Shown here: in pieces, positions 21,906 to 32,935 of the stretch | How positions within the stretch are numbered: the stretch's first letter is position 1 | Layout of the letters: each line of letters opens with the position of its first letter | DNA from: Blastobasis lacticolella | Lineage: Eukaryota; Arthropoda; Insecta; Lepidoptera; Blastobasidae | Assembly (NCBI GenBank): GCA_905147135.1 | Contig: LR990045.1 | Coordinates: 11,446,173 to 11,510,172, forward strand | DNA: 64,000 nucleotides | Direction of reading: 5' to 3' | Translations under genes and position numbers: made by a program | Notes under the pieces: generated by a model | The model's input: only the letters and a program-made list of their open reading frames with translations | Told to the model about the DNA's origin: nothing | Database searches by the model: none

Positions 21906-23429
21906 TTATACTTCTTACTAGGCAGGCATTAGACCGCCACTCATGTTTTGTATTACCTTCAATGCTTTGAATAAACACAACTCCTGAGAACCCCCATATG
22001 GGAAGACCCAAATGTGCCTAACCCAAGCAAAACTTGTAATATATTTTATATGAATATTTTTATTTTTTTAGGAAAGAGTATAATATGTATTTATTTATTC
22101 GTATGACATTAATATCAAATATCCGAGTCGCTACCTAGAATAATATTTGTAAAATTACTACAATTTTATTTTCTTTCGATTTAGATTCAAATATATGGTA
22201 TAATTTGCTTGAAATTCGGAGCTAAACATTTTATTTCTTGAAACCATTCATTATGTAATATCGATATTGGGACCTAGGTATTACAAAAAGTAAAAATTTT
22301 GTACGTTTCTATTTCTAAAATCCCACAGCGTTTCCATAAATATAGAATAGGGTCAAACGGAACTTTAGAACATTTCCTCCGAATTTCTCCAGCAAACTCT
22401 TCGCAGCTGACTCTTGAAACAATAAGTTATCCATTTCTTTTGGTCCTACAGTTACAAAGTCACGTATTTTCATCTGATAAATGGAAACGGTCACGTCCGT
22501 GCTTCGGGTCTTTAACTGCGCATGGTGTGTGCCCCAGTTGAATGCCATGGCTATTTCGACGTCAAATGTCTCTGCACACATCACATCCGAGTGAAAAAGT
22601 TTGTGTGCTTGTGTGAATAAGTATGTACTCCATCATGCTCAATGGACTGTAAGGAGTACGATTAAACTTAACAGTGGATGTTGATGCTGGATGCGAGGAT
22701 GACCAATAATGGACGAAGAGGTGAAGAAAGAGTATAAAAGCGGAAACCTGGTAGAAGCCGGGATTAACCGTTCGGATGACGATACTATTTCCAACGAGTA
22801 GTGTTATTAAAAACGATCACCAAATTCACATCTACTACCAACCATTATAGCTTTTCATTTATACCTAACTTGTATGTAAATTCCAAAGGAAGGGTTGCGA
22901 TTGTCAACGAAATTTATTCCCATCGTTATTGGCGTTTAAGCGGTGTGAGTCTCTCCCGCGCAGCCCTAGCATGTACAGGGGGACGATATATCAGTCCCGG
23001 GCAAACGACTGTTCCATTCCCTAGAACTATTGGGCTATCGGTGCTTTTGCTGATACTCTTAAATATATCGCCACGGGGCTGGCGAGATGTATAAATGTGG
23101 AAGAGGTAAAAGGTAAGTGTCAGGATCGTAGCTTGTGGCACTCGAGAGTCTCTGTATACGCCTATGGGATCCTGGCGTTAGTGTGTATGTATGTATCCAC
23201 TTGTCTCCTAAGAATGTTCAACCAGTTTGTTTTGAATTTGCAGTTTAGTTGGTTTGAATTTACAGTACGTATTAAATACGTCATCAGTTCCGTGAAAGCA
23301 AGAAAAGGTTTTCCCTAACGGGTTGTGCGGGACAGATGGTAGGCGCCCTCATCGTACGTAGTAGGCCAAAACACCACACACAATTTTAATGGAAGATTCT
23401 GGCAGCGAAACGTTTTCAGTAAAATCTGA
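21906..23429. other. Unannotated stretch with one weak repeat
   Basis: No gene seen. 22925-23060 shares CGCAGCCCTAGC and the following CGGGC.A.CGACTG order with 23935-24010, so both are pieces of one dispersed repeat. Confidence 0.4.
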
Positions 23430-23761
23430 GAGCAGTTACGTAATTAAAATAAAAAAGACCTATGTGGCATTCCATGCCCTTGTCCAGCTACATTCCAAAT
23501 TTCATCAAAATCCGTTCGTCTGTATAGGCATGAACAGGTAACAAACATATAAACGCATACAACTTTCGCATTTGTAAAGTTAGTGGGATTTAAAGGTTAA
23601 TTTTAGCTATCTCATAAGATTTCCTTATCCTTGATTCTGGGGTCGTGAAATTCGAAAATAATTACTCTTTGCCAAGGCGCTTCTCCTTCCAATATGAAAT
23701 AATGCGCTTACCGTGTCTGCCTGTCTGTATACCCGAACGAAGCCGGGGCGGATCGCTAGTT
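23430..23761 (+). mobile_element. Helitron-like element with intact 3' end
   Basis: Body contains AAAAAGACCTATGTGGCATT and CATCAAAATCCGTTCGTCTG; the 3' end CGAACGAAGCCGGGGCGGAT then CGCTAGT (about 23755-23761) has the CTAG-T terminus of lepidopteran Helitrons, preceded by a GC-rich hairpin-forming stretch. Confidence 0.55.
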
Positions 23762-23794
23762 CTTTTATAATCCTTATAACTGCGTTGGTCTAAT

Positions 23795-23915
23795 TAGAGG
23801 CAGGGCAACGCATTGGTAGCACCCCTGGTGTTGCTGATGTCCATAGGGGGCGGTGAGCACTTTCCATCAGGTTGCCCGCATGCCTTTTTGTCTACCGTAT
23901 TATATAAAAAGTCAT
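23795..23915 (+). mobile_element. LINE 3'-tail repeat
   Basis: GGTAGCACCCCTGGTGTTGC, GTCCATAGGGGGCGGTGAGC, CATCAGGTTGCCCGCATGCC: the tail block that follows the coding LINE end at 24600. Confidence 0.6.
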
Positions 23916-24199
23916 TATTGCCTCTGAACCGTCTCGAACGCAGCCCTAGCTACAGTTAGACAATAAATCAGGCGCGGGCCAGCGACTGCTATGCTCCCGA
24001 GAGCTGTTGGACCTTCGGCTGCGACTGGACGGGTCCTAGTTCCAGTGCGGTAGGTTAGCGTGTGATTGATCTGTTACTGGAATGAAAATATACAACGAAT
24101 AGTTATATTTTTATTTTTTTCAGAATAATTTCTGATGTTATGTGTGTACATACCTACATATATAGGTATATAACGTCACGCCTTTTTCCCGTACGGGTG

Positions 24200-24725
24200 G
24201 CCGTTCCTAGAAGCCAATCCAGTGGTCTGTCCCGTGGATGTATGACCAGGGGCGCGCATGATCTCTAGCGCGCCAAAATATCCCTGTTACCCTGGTATGC
24301 GGGGCTCTACCATGGTGGACAGTCCCCTTCTCGAGTTGATCGTGGGAACTACATGGATGGTTATGTGTATAGGTATAGGCAAATCCCTTGTACCCACTCC
24401 CGCCGCTGCAACACCTGTATAGCCAGGTTTTACAGCGGTGACCCAGAGCTACCGTGTTTTGTCACTCGCACGCCTAAGGACGTTTCTCGCTCGTACGATA
24501 CGGATGTGGAATGAGCTTCCAGCCACAGTGTTTCCTCTCGACTATGACATGGGATCCTTCAAGAAGTATATTAGAGGTATCCTTAGAGGCGGGCAAGCAT
24601 TGGTAGCACCCCTTGTGTTGCTGATGTCCATAGGCGGTGGTGACCACTTTCGATCAGGTGACCCGCATGCCTGTTTGTCTGCCGTATTACATGATAACAA
24701 AGGACAAGCCAATATTGTATTGGAA
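24200..24725 (+). pseudogene. CR1/Jockey-type LINE 3' end with coding remnant
   Basis: A frame at 24438-24746 reads LARLRTFLARTIRMWNELPA then TVFPLDYDMGSFKKYIRGIL, the closing motif of a non-LTR polyprotein, and passes without stop into the tail block GTGTTGCTGATGTCCATAGG. The usual stop is therefore lost or the tail has been read through. Upstream (24200-24437) is a GC-rich, stop-filled relic of the same ORF. Confidence 0.65.
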
Positions 24726-24841
24726 CCCGCAACGAAAATTAATTAAGAAGTTAGTTAGATATGTAATTTTTTCTTTTTGTGTATAATTTTTATTTTGTTT
24801 GATAGTTTTAAGTTTGTACATATTGTAATGTAACTATGTAT

Positions 24842-25160
24842 ATAATAATAATAATAATTACTTCATATTAGAAGTTAGACAGTAGCAATATCTTGATAAT
24901 TAACCAGTGCCACTTTGATCATAATACACAAGCAGAACTGTCGTAGTTCAGTAGCCAAATCAAAGGACTCTCAACTCGTTTTATCCCCGTCCACAAGGTC
25001 GTCAACACTGATAAATTCTTAGCCGTAATTTGCGGACACCACCCGCAAATGTTTATAAAGAAGATTTATTATTGATTCCTAAGCAACAATGGGACTGAGG
25101 GGGCAAAGGAAACGGCTTTGGAGTTTATTAATTACACTGAGATTGCTGACAACTTGGGTC
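24842..25160. other. (TAA)n microsatellite and unannotated stretch
   Basis: 24842-24858 is a short TAA repeat. The rest shows no gene. Confidence 0.5.
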
Positions 25161-25500
25161 TTAGGGCGTTTGTCCACTGCCACGGTCACCGAGACGTCAC
25201 CGTCACGAGTTGACGACGTCGAAGAATCGATGCTTACATTTAGTATGGCCGCCTGTTATGCAGTCCGCCGAAAATATGAGTAGTTGAAACGAACGACCGA
25301 CCTCTAGAACTCGGTCCGAGACTGTGACGGGCTGACGGCAATACAAAACTTGCCCCTTGTCGTCACCGTGCGACTACCACGCACAACAGCATCCACCAAC
25401 AAACCCCACCGAGATCGACGCGCTGGACACACGATAGCCGTCATCTTGAACTCGGCCCGAAATCGTCTCGTTCGCGGCGGGCGGTGGACAAACGCCCTTA
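25161..25500. mobile_element. Harbinger-like MITE with TTA target duplication
   Basis: Element 25164-25497 (334 bp) begins GGGCGTTTGTCCACTGCC and ends with the complement (GGGCGGTGGACAAACGCCC), and is flanked by TTA on both sides (25161-25163, 25498-25500). TTA duplications are the signature of PIF/Harbinger transposases. GC-rich inside, with GACGTC and GTCACCGTCACG. No transposase coding. Confidence 0.8.
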
Positions 25501-25652
25501 CAATTTTGATTAAGAAGTTTATTCATTTGAATCGTTCTATACGGCGATACTGCCTTTGATTCGTTGATTCCCGAGTTGAGTTAGCGGTTGGAAAGGAGTT
25601 GTTATTGCCTTCCGTGCCTGAAGCAAGTTTTCTAGCACCCATAACATTGCTT

Positions 25653-28370
25653 ACTCAAACTCAAACTCAAACTCAAATACGTTTATTCAGTTTAGGTTTT
25701 TACAAACACTTATGAACGTCACAATTATAATATAAAATGAATACTAGGCACCACAGCACCATCGAGCGGACAACGGTTACTTGGATAGTATAGGCCATAT
25801 AAAAAAGAAAACAAAAAATAGGCAGCCAAAGATTACATTCTTTGTCCACGACACTGTGACATTGACAGTCACGTAATGTCATTTGATATGTCACCCCGCC
25901 ACCGAGCGCATTGATGATGCCGCTCGCCTGTATTGTGATTAACTAATACAAATCTCACTAATTACTAAATATGCAAATATATACTGAATTTAGTGAGTTA
26001 AAAACAAACAATAACGTACCCTATGGTAAGTACATACTCCATTACGATAAGTACAATGCAAAGAAATGTATACAATGCAGTCACAATATCAGTTTAGTAA
26101 CCTAACTTTCTCTTTATAGGTTATTTCATACAAAATTAATTACTCGACAATACAGTAATTCAAGCAGAAAACACTAATGAATACAGAGTACAATAAAATA
26201 CAAAAAGCTGGAACATATAATTCCCTCAAAATACGCATTTATGGTGAAAGTGAAATGACTGCTGGTAAGTATCATGTAATATGTCATGTATTTAAGTATT
26301 ATGTCATGTAAGTATAATGAAGTCAATAGTTTATTTAAATTAATTAAAGCAACATACCTACTGCATGTATTAATATTATTATGTAAATATCATTGAATAT
26401 AGTCCCTAAGTATGTACTGTTATTAAATTCCTAATTATCATTTCAGCTCACGCTAGGATAATGTCCAGGGATTTTTGTCCTCGATGAAGTCAGCAATTTT
26501 ATAGTATGATTTCTTAAGTAGTTTGCTCTTAAGCCAAGATTTATACTTATGAAGAGGCAATTCCTGGATGTCCTGCGGTAATTTGTTATAAAAAAGAACA
26601 CAGTGGCCAACAAATGAAGACTTCACTTTTGTCAGTCTGAAGCGTTCAGTGACCAACCTGTTTCTGTGTCTGGTATTGTAATTATGAGTATCTGAATTTT
26701 TATTATAATTAAAGTTATTTTTATATATGTAAATAAGGTTGAAATATATGTACTGACATGCTACGGTTAAAATATTAATTTCTTTAAAAATATCTCTCAA
26801 TGAGACCCGAGGACCCAAACTGTATATGGATCTGATTGCCCGTTTTTGCAAGATAAAGATATCTTGGATATCAGCTGCCGAACCCCATAGCATTAATCCA
26901 TAGGCCATTATGCTATGAAAATAGCTGAAGTATACTGTTCTCGCTGTTTCCATATCAGTGAGACTTTTAATTCTTTTAATTGCATAAATTGCAGAACTCA
27001 ATCTATTACTTAGTGTAGCAAGCTGATGTTTCCATTGTAGTTTCTGATCCAAAGTAAAACCGAGGAAAACTGTGGAATCAGAAAATGTTAAAATATTTTT
27101 GTCTAAAACAAGATCAAACTTATCCACCTTCACATTCGGCATCTGAAAAAGCACACACTTTGTCTTTTTTGGGTTCAGATATAAATTATTGATTTCAAAC
27201 CATTCATGCAACTGCGAAAGAGTCCCATTTACGTCGTCATAATTGTTTTTATTTCTGTCAACCTTAAATACTAAAGAAGTGTCATCCGCAAATAGGACTA
27301 TCTCACAGAGCTTATTTAAAAAGAAAGGCAAGTCATTGATGTACGTTAAAAACAGGAAAGGCCCCAAAATAGAACCTTGTGGCACTCCCATATCCACAGG
27401 ACATCCATTAGATATGGAATCATTAACTTTTACCTTTTGTACTCTGTCATTTAAATATGATTTTAGAAGGAAAAGAGCATTGCCATTTATGCCATAGTGC
27501 ATCAACTTCTTTAGCAGGGTGTCATGATGAACACAATCAAATGCTTTGGAAAGATCACAAAAAATCCCAATAGCATTCTGTGATCTCTCCCAAGCACTGT
27601 AGATGTGTTTAATCAATTCGACACCTGCATCAACTGTTGATCGGCCTTTAGTGAAACCAAACTGACTTTTATGAAATAGACCATGTGATGTAAAGTGAGC
27701 AAGTAACTGCTTCAGAACAATTTTTTCAAAGATCTTGCTCAGTACTGGTAAGACTGATATTGGCCTAAAGTTAGAAGGGTCTGTTTTTTCACCATTTTTA
27801 TAGAGAGGCACTATTTTACTAAGCTTCATTAGACTGGGAAAAGATCCCTCATCCACACTACTGTTAAAAATGAGTGCGAGCTGTGGAGCTATACTCTTTA
27901 TTATACCCTTAATCACACAGACTGACATGCCCCAAATATCTTCAGTCTTTTTCATGTTTAGGGAGCTGAAAGCTTTTAATATGTCGTTTTCAGTTATATG
28001 CTCAAATTTAAAATCAGTTGTACACTTAGGGACATGGTCTTGTATTAATTGTTCTGCTAAGTTAGTGGAAGAGCGAAGATTACTTGTTGTATTGCAAGCA
28101 ATGCTTGAGAAATACTCATTAAAGCAGTTTGCTATATCTTGGTCATTTTTTATGACGTTGTTGTTTATGTGCAATTCAAAATGACGATCATGGTTTATGA
28201 CTTTGCCTGTTTCATTATTTATAATTTGCCAGGTGGCTTTTACTTTATTACTAGCTTCATTTAATTTAGCTTTAATGAAAATAGCTTTTGCATTCTGACA
28301 AACTCTTTTGAACATTTTGGAATATGGAATACTTTGGGGCAAGATGGCGCTGTGTAAATTGTCCAAGCAT
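25653..28370 (-). mobile_element. CR1/Jockey-type LINE, 5'-truncated
   Basis: Encodes the reverse transcriptase at 26453-28366. The low-coordinate end is a repeated CAAACT run (25653-25677), i.e. an (AGTTTG)n tail on the minus strand, typical of CR1-like elements that lack poly(A). About 800 bp between stop and tail would be 3' UTR. The endonuclease and any ORF1 are missing, as after incomplete reverse transcription. Confidence 0.85.
26453..28366 (-). CDS. LINE ORF2 reverse transcriptase, N-terminally truncated, open
   Basis: 637 uninterrupted codons. It would copy its RNA into DNA at a nicked target. Visible RT landmarks: NFRPISVLPVLSKIFEK at about 199-215, GFTKGRST at 237-244, DLSKAFD at 271-277, GVPQGSILGP at 327-336, and the catalytic FADD at 359-362, followed by the thumb and the 'SIMAYGLMLWG' region near 490, ending KSWLKSKL near 610. 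The first position is an unusual TTG just after an in-frame stop; it is only the edge of the open stretch, since a complete ORF2 would carry an apurinic-type endonuclease upstream. No promoter is expected. The open frame over about 1.9 kb suggests a fairly young insertion. Confidence 0.9.
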   Translation of the reverse strand: MDNLHSAILPQSIPYSKMFKRVCQNAKAIFIKAKLNEASNKVKATWQIINNETGKVINHDRHFELHINNNVIKNDQDIANCFNEYFSSIACNTTSNLRSSTNLAEQLIQDHVPKCTTDFKFEHITENDILKAFSSLNMKKTEDIWGMSVCVIKGIIKSIAPQLALIFNSSVDEGSFPSLMKLSKIVPLYKNGEKTDPSNFRPISVLPVLSKIFEKIVLKQLLAHFTSHGLFHKSQFGFTKGRSTVDAGVELIKHIYSAWERSQNAIGIFCDLSKAFDCVHHDTLLKKLMHYGINGNALFLLKSYLNDRVQKVKVNDSISNGCPVDMGVPQGSILGPFLFLTYINDLPFFLNKLCEIVLFADDTSLVFKVDRNKNNYDDVNGTLSQLHEWFEINNLYLNPKKTKCVLFQMPNVKVDKFDLVLDKNILTFSDSTVFLGFTLDQKLQWKHQLATLSNRLSSAIYAIKRIKSLTDMETARTVYFSYFHSIMAYGLMLWGSAADIQDIFILQKRAIRSIYSLGPRVSLRDIFKEINILTVACQYIYFNLIYIYKNNFNYNKNSDTHNYNTRHRNRLVTERFRLTKVKSSFVGHCVLFYNKLPQDIQELPLHKYKSWLKSKLLKKSYYKIADFIEDKNPWTLS

Positions 28371-28524
28371 ATTTACTTATTTATCTACACTCATAGCCTA
28401 ATGTTCCAATTACATATTCGAAAACAGTCGTTTAAGGGTACACTTTTTTCTTGCCAGTCTATAACATTTTAAAAAATTACTTTTCGATACAGCATTTCCC
28501 ATACTATTTTCACTACAGCTGTAT

Positions 28525-28755
28525 CGTCATAGTAGTTTATGCAACTGTCATATAAAAGGGGGTATTAAAACACTCGTGTCAAACTATTATCATACAAGGC
28601 GTAGCCGAGTATGATAATAGTTTGACACGAGTGTTTTAATACCTAATTATATGCAGTTGCATACACTACTTTATCTACACTCATATTTTTACGATAAACA
28701 GACACTCATGTTTTAATACCCTCTTTTATATGACAGTTGCATAAACTACTATTAT
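28525..28755. mobile_element. Foldback/MITE hairpin
   Basis: 28561-28595 and 28609-28643 are perfect 35-bp inverted arms around a 13-nt loop (AAGGCGTAGCCGA). The pairing continues imperfectly outward (TAGTTTATGCAACTGTCATA). A further inverted copy of the outer part is at 28715-28755 (GACAGTTGCATAAACTACTA). The phrase TTATCTACACTCAT recurs at 28377, 28671 and in altered form 28750. No coding. Confidence 0.75.
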
Positions 28756-28830
28756 CTACCCTCATTTTACTTTTAATTTATCCCTCGATAAGTACTATTG
28801 GCAGTTCACTACTGGACTTGAGTCTCCTCA

Positions 28831-29073
28831 TCAGTGAACAGTTTCGTCATAATCTCCACGCTTGTTGTAGATCACAGTATTCAAATGTTGCTTCCCATTT
28901 TCTGATCTAGATTGGTTGCCTTGTACACTATAAGAGCACAAGTGCGTTTTCGGTTCAAGGAAATTTTCCTTTGCAGCTTCAGCAACATACAGGGTATTTG
29001 GTGCATCTTTAGCCAAAATAAGTTGGCTTAAAGAAGGAGGCATTAGCTGTCCCTCAGGCACAAAGAACTCGCG
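28831..29073 (-). CDS. Possible terminal exon of a host gene, unrecognised
   Basis: On the minus strand a pyrimidine-rich TTTATTTCTTTCTTTCAATACAG-type acceptor (ending at 29074) leads in phase 0 into 80 open codons (REFFVPEGQLMPPSLSQLIL...) ending DYDETVH and TGA at 28831-28833. The open frame, balanced amino-acid content and a good acceptor make a real last exon plausible, but no donor partner or polyadenylation signal close by was found and the peptide matches nothing I know. It could also be part of an unrecognised transposon, since a foldback element and a LINE lie directly downstream. Confidence 0.3.
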   Translation of the reverse strand, partial: REFFVPEGQLMPPSLSQLILAKDAPNTLYVAEAAKENFLEPKTHLCSYSVQGNQSRSENGKQHLNTVIYNKRGDYDETVH

Positions 29074-29109
29074 CTGTATTGAAAGAAAGAAATAAATCAT
29101 TTATTACAA

Positions 29110-29714
29110 AGGCCGCCACGACATGATAATTACTGTAATGGATTTTCATGGATACTTTGAAAACCTTTTAACAACTGCACAGGAATATGATTCTCAATGT
29201 GATCATGCTCTTAATCTCTTGTACTGTATGACACCCATAAGTCGAAGTGGTTGGCGTTCTAATTTGTCTGGCACCGGCCTATGGTGTAACGAGTCTATAA
29301 GTTTACCTGCTGTCAATTTCTTAATATGTTTTCCATTAATTACTTTTAATAACTTCTGAATAATTTCCATTGCTTATTAGAAAGAAAGCTTGATCCCCGA
29401 GAGAAGTTGGGAACAAAATTAATTTTCGTAGCAATTCTTTTCTTAATAATTTAATATCAGGTTTCCAGCTCGTTAAGTTCGGTTGCTTTGGAGTAAAATA
29501 AGATTAAGAAAGTAGACAATACTTTGTTAAGTTTAATACTTAAACACCGGTTACTAACAGAGGGGCCGGTCTAATCGTAAAAAAATATTTGAATAGTACC
29601 ATTGTAAATAAATATGTCAGAATAGGCGTAGTTCTTAAACATTTTTTTTTATTAAAAAAAAAAGTCTTAATCATAACTTGGTAATTACGTAATTTTTATA
29701 AAATGGCAGGTATT
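29110..29714. other. Unannotated stretch
   Basis: No gene or clear repeat. If 28831-29073 is an exon, this would be intron. Confidence 0.4.
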
Positions 29715-29777
29715 TTTAGTCTATGCGTACCCCACTTGTGGGACACAGGCATGATCTTTATGTATGTATGTATGTAT
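29715..29777 (+). mobile_element. LINE 3' end fragment (GTACCCCAC..GTGGGACACAGGC type)
   Basis: ACCCCACTTGTGGGACACAG followed by a (TGTA)n tail. It matches the reversed 3' end at 40263-40330, where the coding part is preserved. Confidence 0.65.
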
Positions 29778-30218
29778 TTCAACAGGTAGGAAACTGTATT
29801 TTTAAATGGTATTCCATTAATGTTCTTTACAAAAGAGTAACCAATTAATATCCTAACGAATACATTATACGTCCCAACATATAATCAGCTGTAGCAATAA
29901 CACCCTTACGTCCCTTCACGCATGATCGATTTTGCCAGTCCCTCTCTTCAACATGTTGGGCCGTTATGGAAAACACGCCATCAATCGCCATTGCGGATAA
30001 TCATAACGGTTGGATTGCCATCAAATGAATGTAATAAGGGATATGCTAATGTTTCCTTTCATGCCACCGTATTCCCAGAAGAGGGAGCGTGCCGTGGGTG
30101 TCTACGGGAGACCTGCGTTTTCACTTGGGCTTGGGTTGCCTTGCCAATGAGTGTAAATAGGTACTTGAAACTTCAAGAAACACTCTGAAAATAAGGTCAG
30201 CTGATGTGAAGTGGTAAC
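29778..30218. other. Unannotated stretch
   Basis: No gene or clear repeat. Confidence 0.4.
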
Positions 30219-30397
30219 CATCATACATAGTATAAAACAATGTACGCTTAGATCTTTTAAACTACGCAACGGATTTTAATGCGATTTTCAACAATAGATA
30301 GAGTGATTCAAGAGGCAAGTTTAAAAGCAAGAAAAAAAGGGTATGTAGGGGCAAAGTAGGTGTATGCGAACGAAGTCGCGCCGGATTCACTAGTTGT
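30219..30397 (+). mobile_element. Helitron-like family H, near complete
   Basis: CATACATAGTATAAAACAAT, AAACTACGCAACGGATTTTA, AGAGTGATTCAAGAGG, and 3' end ACGAAGTCGCGCCGGATTCA then CTAGT at 30393-30397. A few bases are missing after the start. Confidence 0.7.
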
Positions 30398-30479
30398 TAA
30401 TAAAAATGATATACCTATTCTTAAGTTAAGCCTGGAGCAGTAAAACCCACTATTCATTTCATTTTCGTTTTCTATGATC

Positions 30480-30556
30480 TAATTACCTGATCTGCCAAAT
30501 CCCGGATCATGGTCAAGGCACGCAACCGGGGTATTGGCGCCAAGAGTATTATTACT
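30480..30556 (+). mobile_element. SINE family A, 3' tail fragment
   Basis: CTGATCTGCCAAATCCCGGA, CATGGTCAAGGC, GGTATTGGCGCCAAGAG and an ATTATTA end. Confidence 0.7.
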
Positions 30557-30572
30557 TACTATATTCTATCTA

Positions 30573-30725
30573 TCTATACGTAGTCTATCTTTACATAATA
30601 TAAAACAAAGTAACTTCCCGCCGTCTATCGTCTATGTATCTATGTACGCTTAGATCTTTTAAACTGCGCAACGGATTTTAATGCGGCTATTGTTGAAATA
30701 GATAGAATGATTCATGTATTCTATC
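30573..30725 (+). mobile_element. Helitron-like family H, 5' part
   Basis: ATAATATAAAACAAAGTAAC, CCCGCCGTCTATCG, AAACTGCGCAACGGATTTTA; ends abruptly at GATTCATGTATTC. Confidence 0.65.
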
Positions 30726-30934
30726 CCCTCATGACCACGACCAGTATGAATAATTCAGTAAATCTTTCACCGGCAACTCTACGTCCTACGTTCGAATACG
30801 TCTCCGAGCTAATGGAGTTCACAATTTACATCTGAATGCTGCAGCTCCCGGCCCTGTTGAAAGAGTACGCGTCTATTTGTCGCGCACCCGTATGGGGATG
30901 GGTAAATGTTAACGTGGTAAGGGACACAAATGTA
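30726..30934. other. Unannotated short stretch
   Basis: No feature assigned. Confidence 0.4.
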
Positions 30935-31185
30935 AAGCTCGTCTAATCTAAAATGACGCGCCCCACTATCGCATTAACGCACACAAGCAAGTTTAAAATA
31001 TGAACGCAATACATATACAAATGTCGTTGTAATTGGTCATTCAGTTGCCGGTGAGATTCAAACGTAGGAGCACGCGTCGTTCATTGGCTCCCACACAGAT
31101 GAAGTGTCATTATCAATATTTGCACTCACACATCGAAATCAACTAACTAAGTAGTGGGGCGCGTCATTTTAGACTAGACGAGCAC
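30935..31185 (+). mobile_element. TA-flanked MITE family M1, copy 1
   Basis: 251 bp with about 32-bp terminal inverted repeats (left 30937-30968, right 31152-31183, one mismatch) starting GCTCGTCTAATCTAAAATGA. TA lies directly outside both ends, as for Tc1/mariner targets. The second copy, inverted, is at 45130-45392. No coding. Confidence 0.8.
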
Positions 31186-31272
31186 TACTGTCTTTTATAT
31201 GGTGAACAGAGAGAGGCTTTATTGAGTTTAATTTTGGGTGAATCGTCATATATAATTATGTTGAGGAGCATT

Positions 31273-31335
31273 GACGGCCGAGTGAGATATCGTAAACGAG
31301 TACCAATGACTATTTTCTGAGCTATGTACATTACT
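31273..31335 (+). mobile_element. SINE family A, head fragment
   Basis: ACGGCCGAGTGAGATATCGT, AACGAGTACCAATGAC and TTCTGAGCTATGTACATTA follow head-to-body family order with a deletion inside the head. Confidence 0.5.
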
Positions 31336-32527
31336 GTGCAGGTTACTTTCAAAGATTTTCCGTTTAATTAAATAATTAATTTTAATCTAGCCGCTAAATG
31401 GCTAATTGAACCATCCAGCCGCAACATATACCTACAAGGAAGGCTGAATTTTAAAAGGCTGTAGGAAATATTTTAATTTTTTCATAGATTTTATTCTGAT
31501 TTCACAAGTTACACTCCATATCTGTTCCTTCTTAAAAAACCTATTTTATTATAAATTTACCGATAATCCGTTAAAATCCGAACTCGTTTCACATGCCCTT
31601 ATCCCAAAAATTGGTCTCAGTGGATGAACTCGCGAGCGGAATCTCGAACCGCTTACTCTGCATCAGTGGAGTTCCGCTCAATCTTAACGTAATTATAGTG
31701 GAGTAAAAATAGTTTTAGAGTTGGAACTAATTGCAACAGAAATGATTATTGCGGCAAATGGTAGGTAATACGCTTCGGTAATCAACGTGTTAACATGTAC
31801 CTTTGCTTCTTTTGGTGGAAGTAAGAGGGTTCGTCTGCCCGTGCACAATCTGGCACACATTAAACTCACTTTTCTTTTTGGTGATATAATTTTTACTTTT
31901 AGAACCCACATAAGAGGATAAAAAAAATATGTTTTTACTGTATCCATATTCCTACGTAACAAATTTCTTGCAAGTTTTGAAATGCATTTACATCTAAAAT
32001 TGAAAGTGAACTCCAACCAGATATCCGTCAGACAACCCGTCCGTGTGGCCAATCACCGTTGATGCACGTAAACAGCTCAATCTTCGCCGAGCACCGCTCG
32101 CACCTGTGCTCGAACGTTCAACGGAAGAGTTGATATTAAATTCCACGGGTCACGAGCGGCGCGTGCAAGCACGCTCGCCCTCGTCTCATGAAACTCATAA
32201 ATCGCAGCGCACGGCAGTGTCAAGGCCAAGATCTTCACAATACATTCTGGCGGCTCGCCGCGGCTCCGTAAGACACTTATTGTTGTTTAACTCGACATGA
32301 ATTCGGGATCCGGCGTAGTTGTAACTTGACGGAGACGACGTAGTGAATTTTGTTCGTTGTACATTGTGTTACGGGGGCTGTTTCGGTATAATGTTATATT
32401 TGTAAGCGAAGTGGATGAGAAAGAGCAAGGAAGCTCGCCGTGGCAGCCGGCTTGACCGCGAGTATGAATGAATGTACAGGTTTTATTTCGTGTGAGAGAT
32501 AAGCAAGTTAGGCTTCTTTACTTTCTT
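31336..32527. other. Unannotated stretch with a GC-rich patch
   Basis: No gene seen. 32060-32350 is GC-rich and CpG-rich (GAGCACCGCTCGCACC, GGCTCGCCGCGGCTCC) unlike the neighbours. It could be a regulatory region but has no diagnostic motif. Confidence 0.35.
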
Positions 32528-32935
32528 TTTATTTTTAAGCCCCGACGCAAACAGACAGGTGATGTTTGACGTGTGTATCTATTTTTTTTATTGCCTAGAG
32601 GCACAGGGTCAGACTGTCCGCCTGATGGAAAGCGGCCACCGTTGACCAGGACATCTGTAACCTAAGAGGAGCGGATGCGGTCCCGGCCCTTGAGGTGCCT
32701 CTAGACATGCCTTTTGAAAAACCCCATGTTAAAGTGCAAAGGAACGACTTTGGACTAGTGACTAGTCATAGGCAGACATAGGCAGACCTTTGGAACCGTA
32801 ACTCCCGAATGGGTTTCGGGATTTCGATGCAGTTTTCTTTATTTGAAAGGCAGTTTAATCGAAATGGTTCTGTTTCTTCGAGCTTTGTTTCAATAAAATC
32901 GGTTTAGTAGTGTAGAATTATTTATGATTTTTTTT
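32528..32935 (+). repeat. Dispersed repeat R2 interrupted by a LINE-tail insertion
   Basis: R2 starts at AAGCCCCGACGCAAACAGAC and GTTTGACGTGTGTATCT (32528-32582), is interrupted at 32583 by a T-run and the minus-strand tail block (CCTGATGGAAAGCGGCCACC, 32583-32720), and resumes at about 32795 with ACCGTAACTCCCGAATGGGT through TTTGAAAGGCAG. Confidence 0.6.

Noticed and set aside
22315..22584. Overlapping 80-89-codon frames on both strands
   Set aside because: Antisense shadows of each other without motif, codon bias or splice sites.
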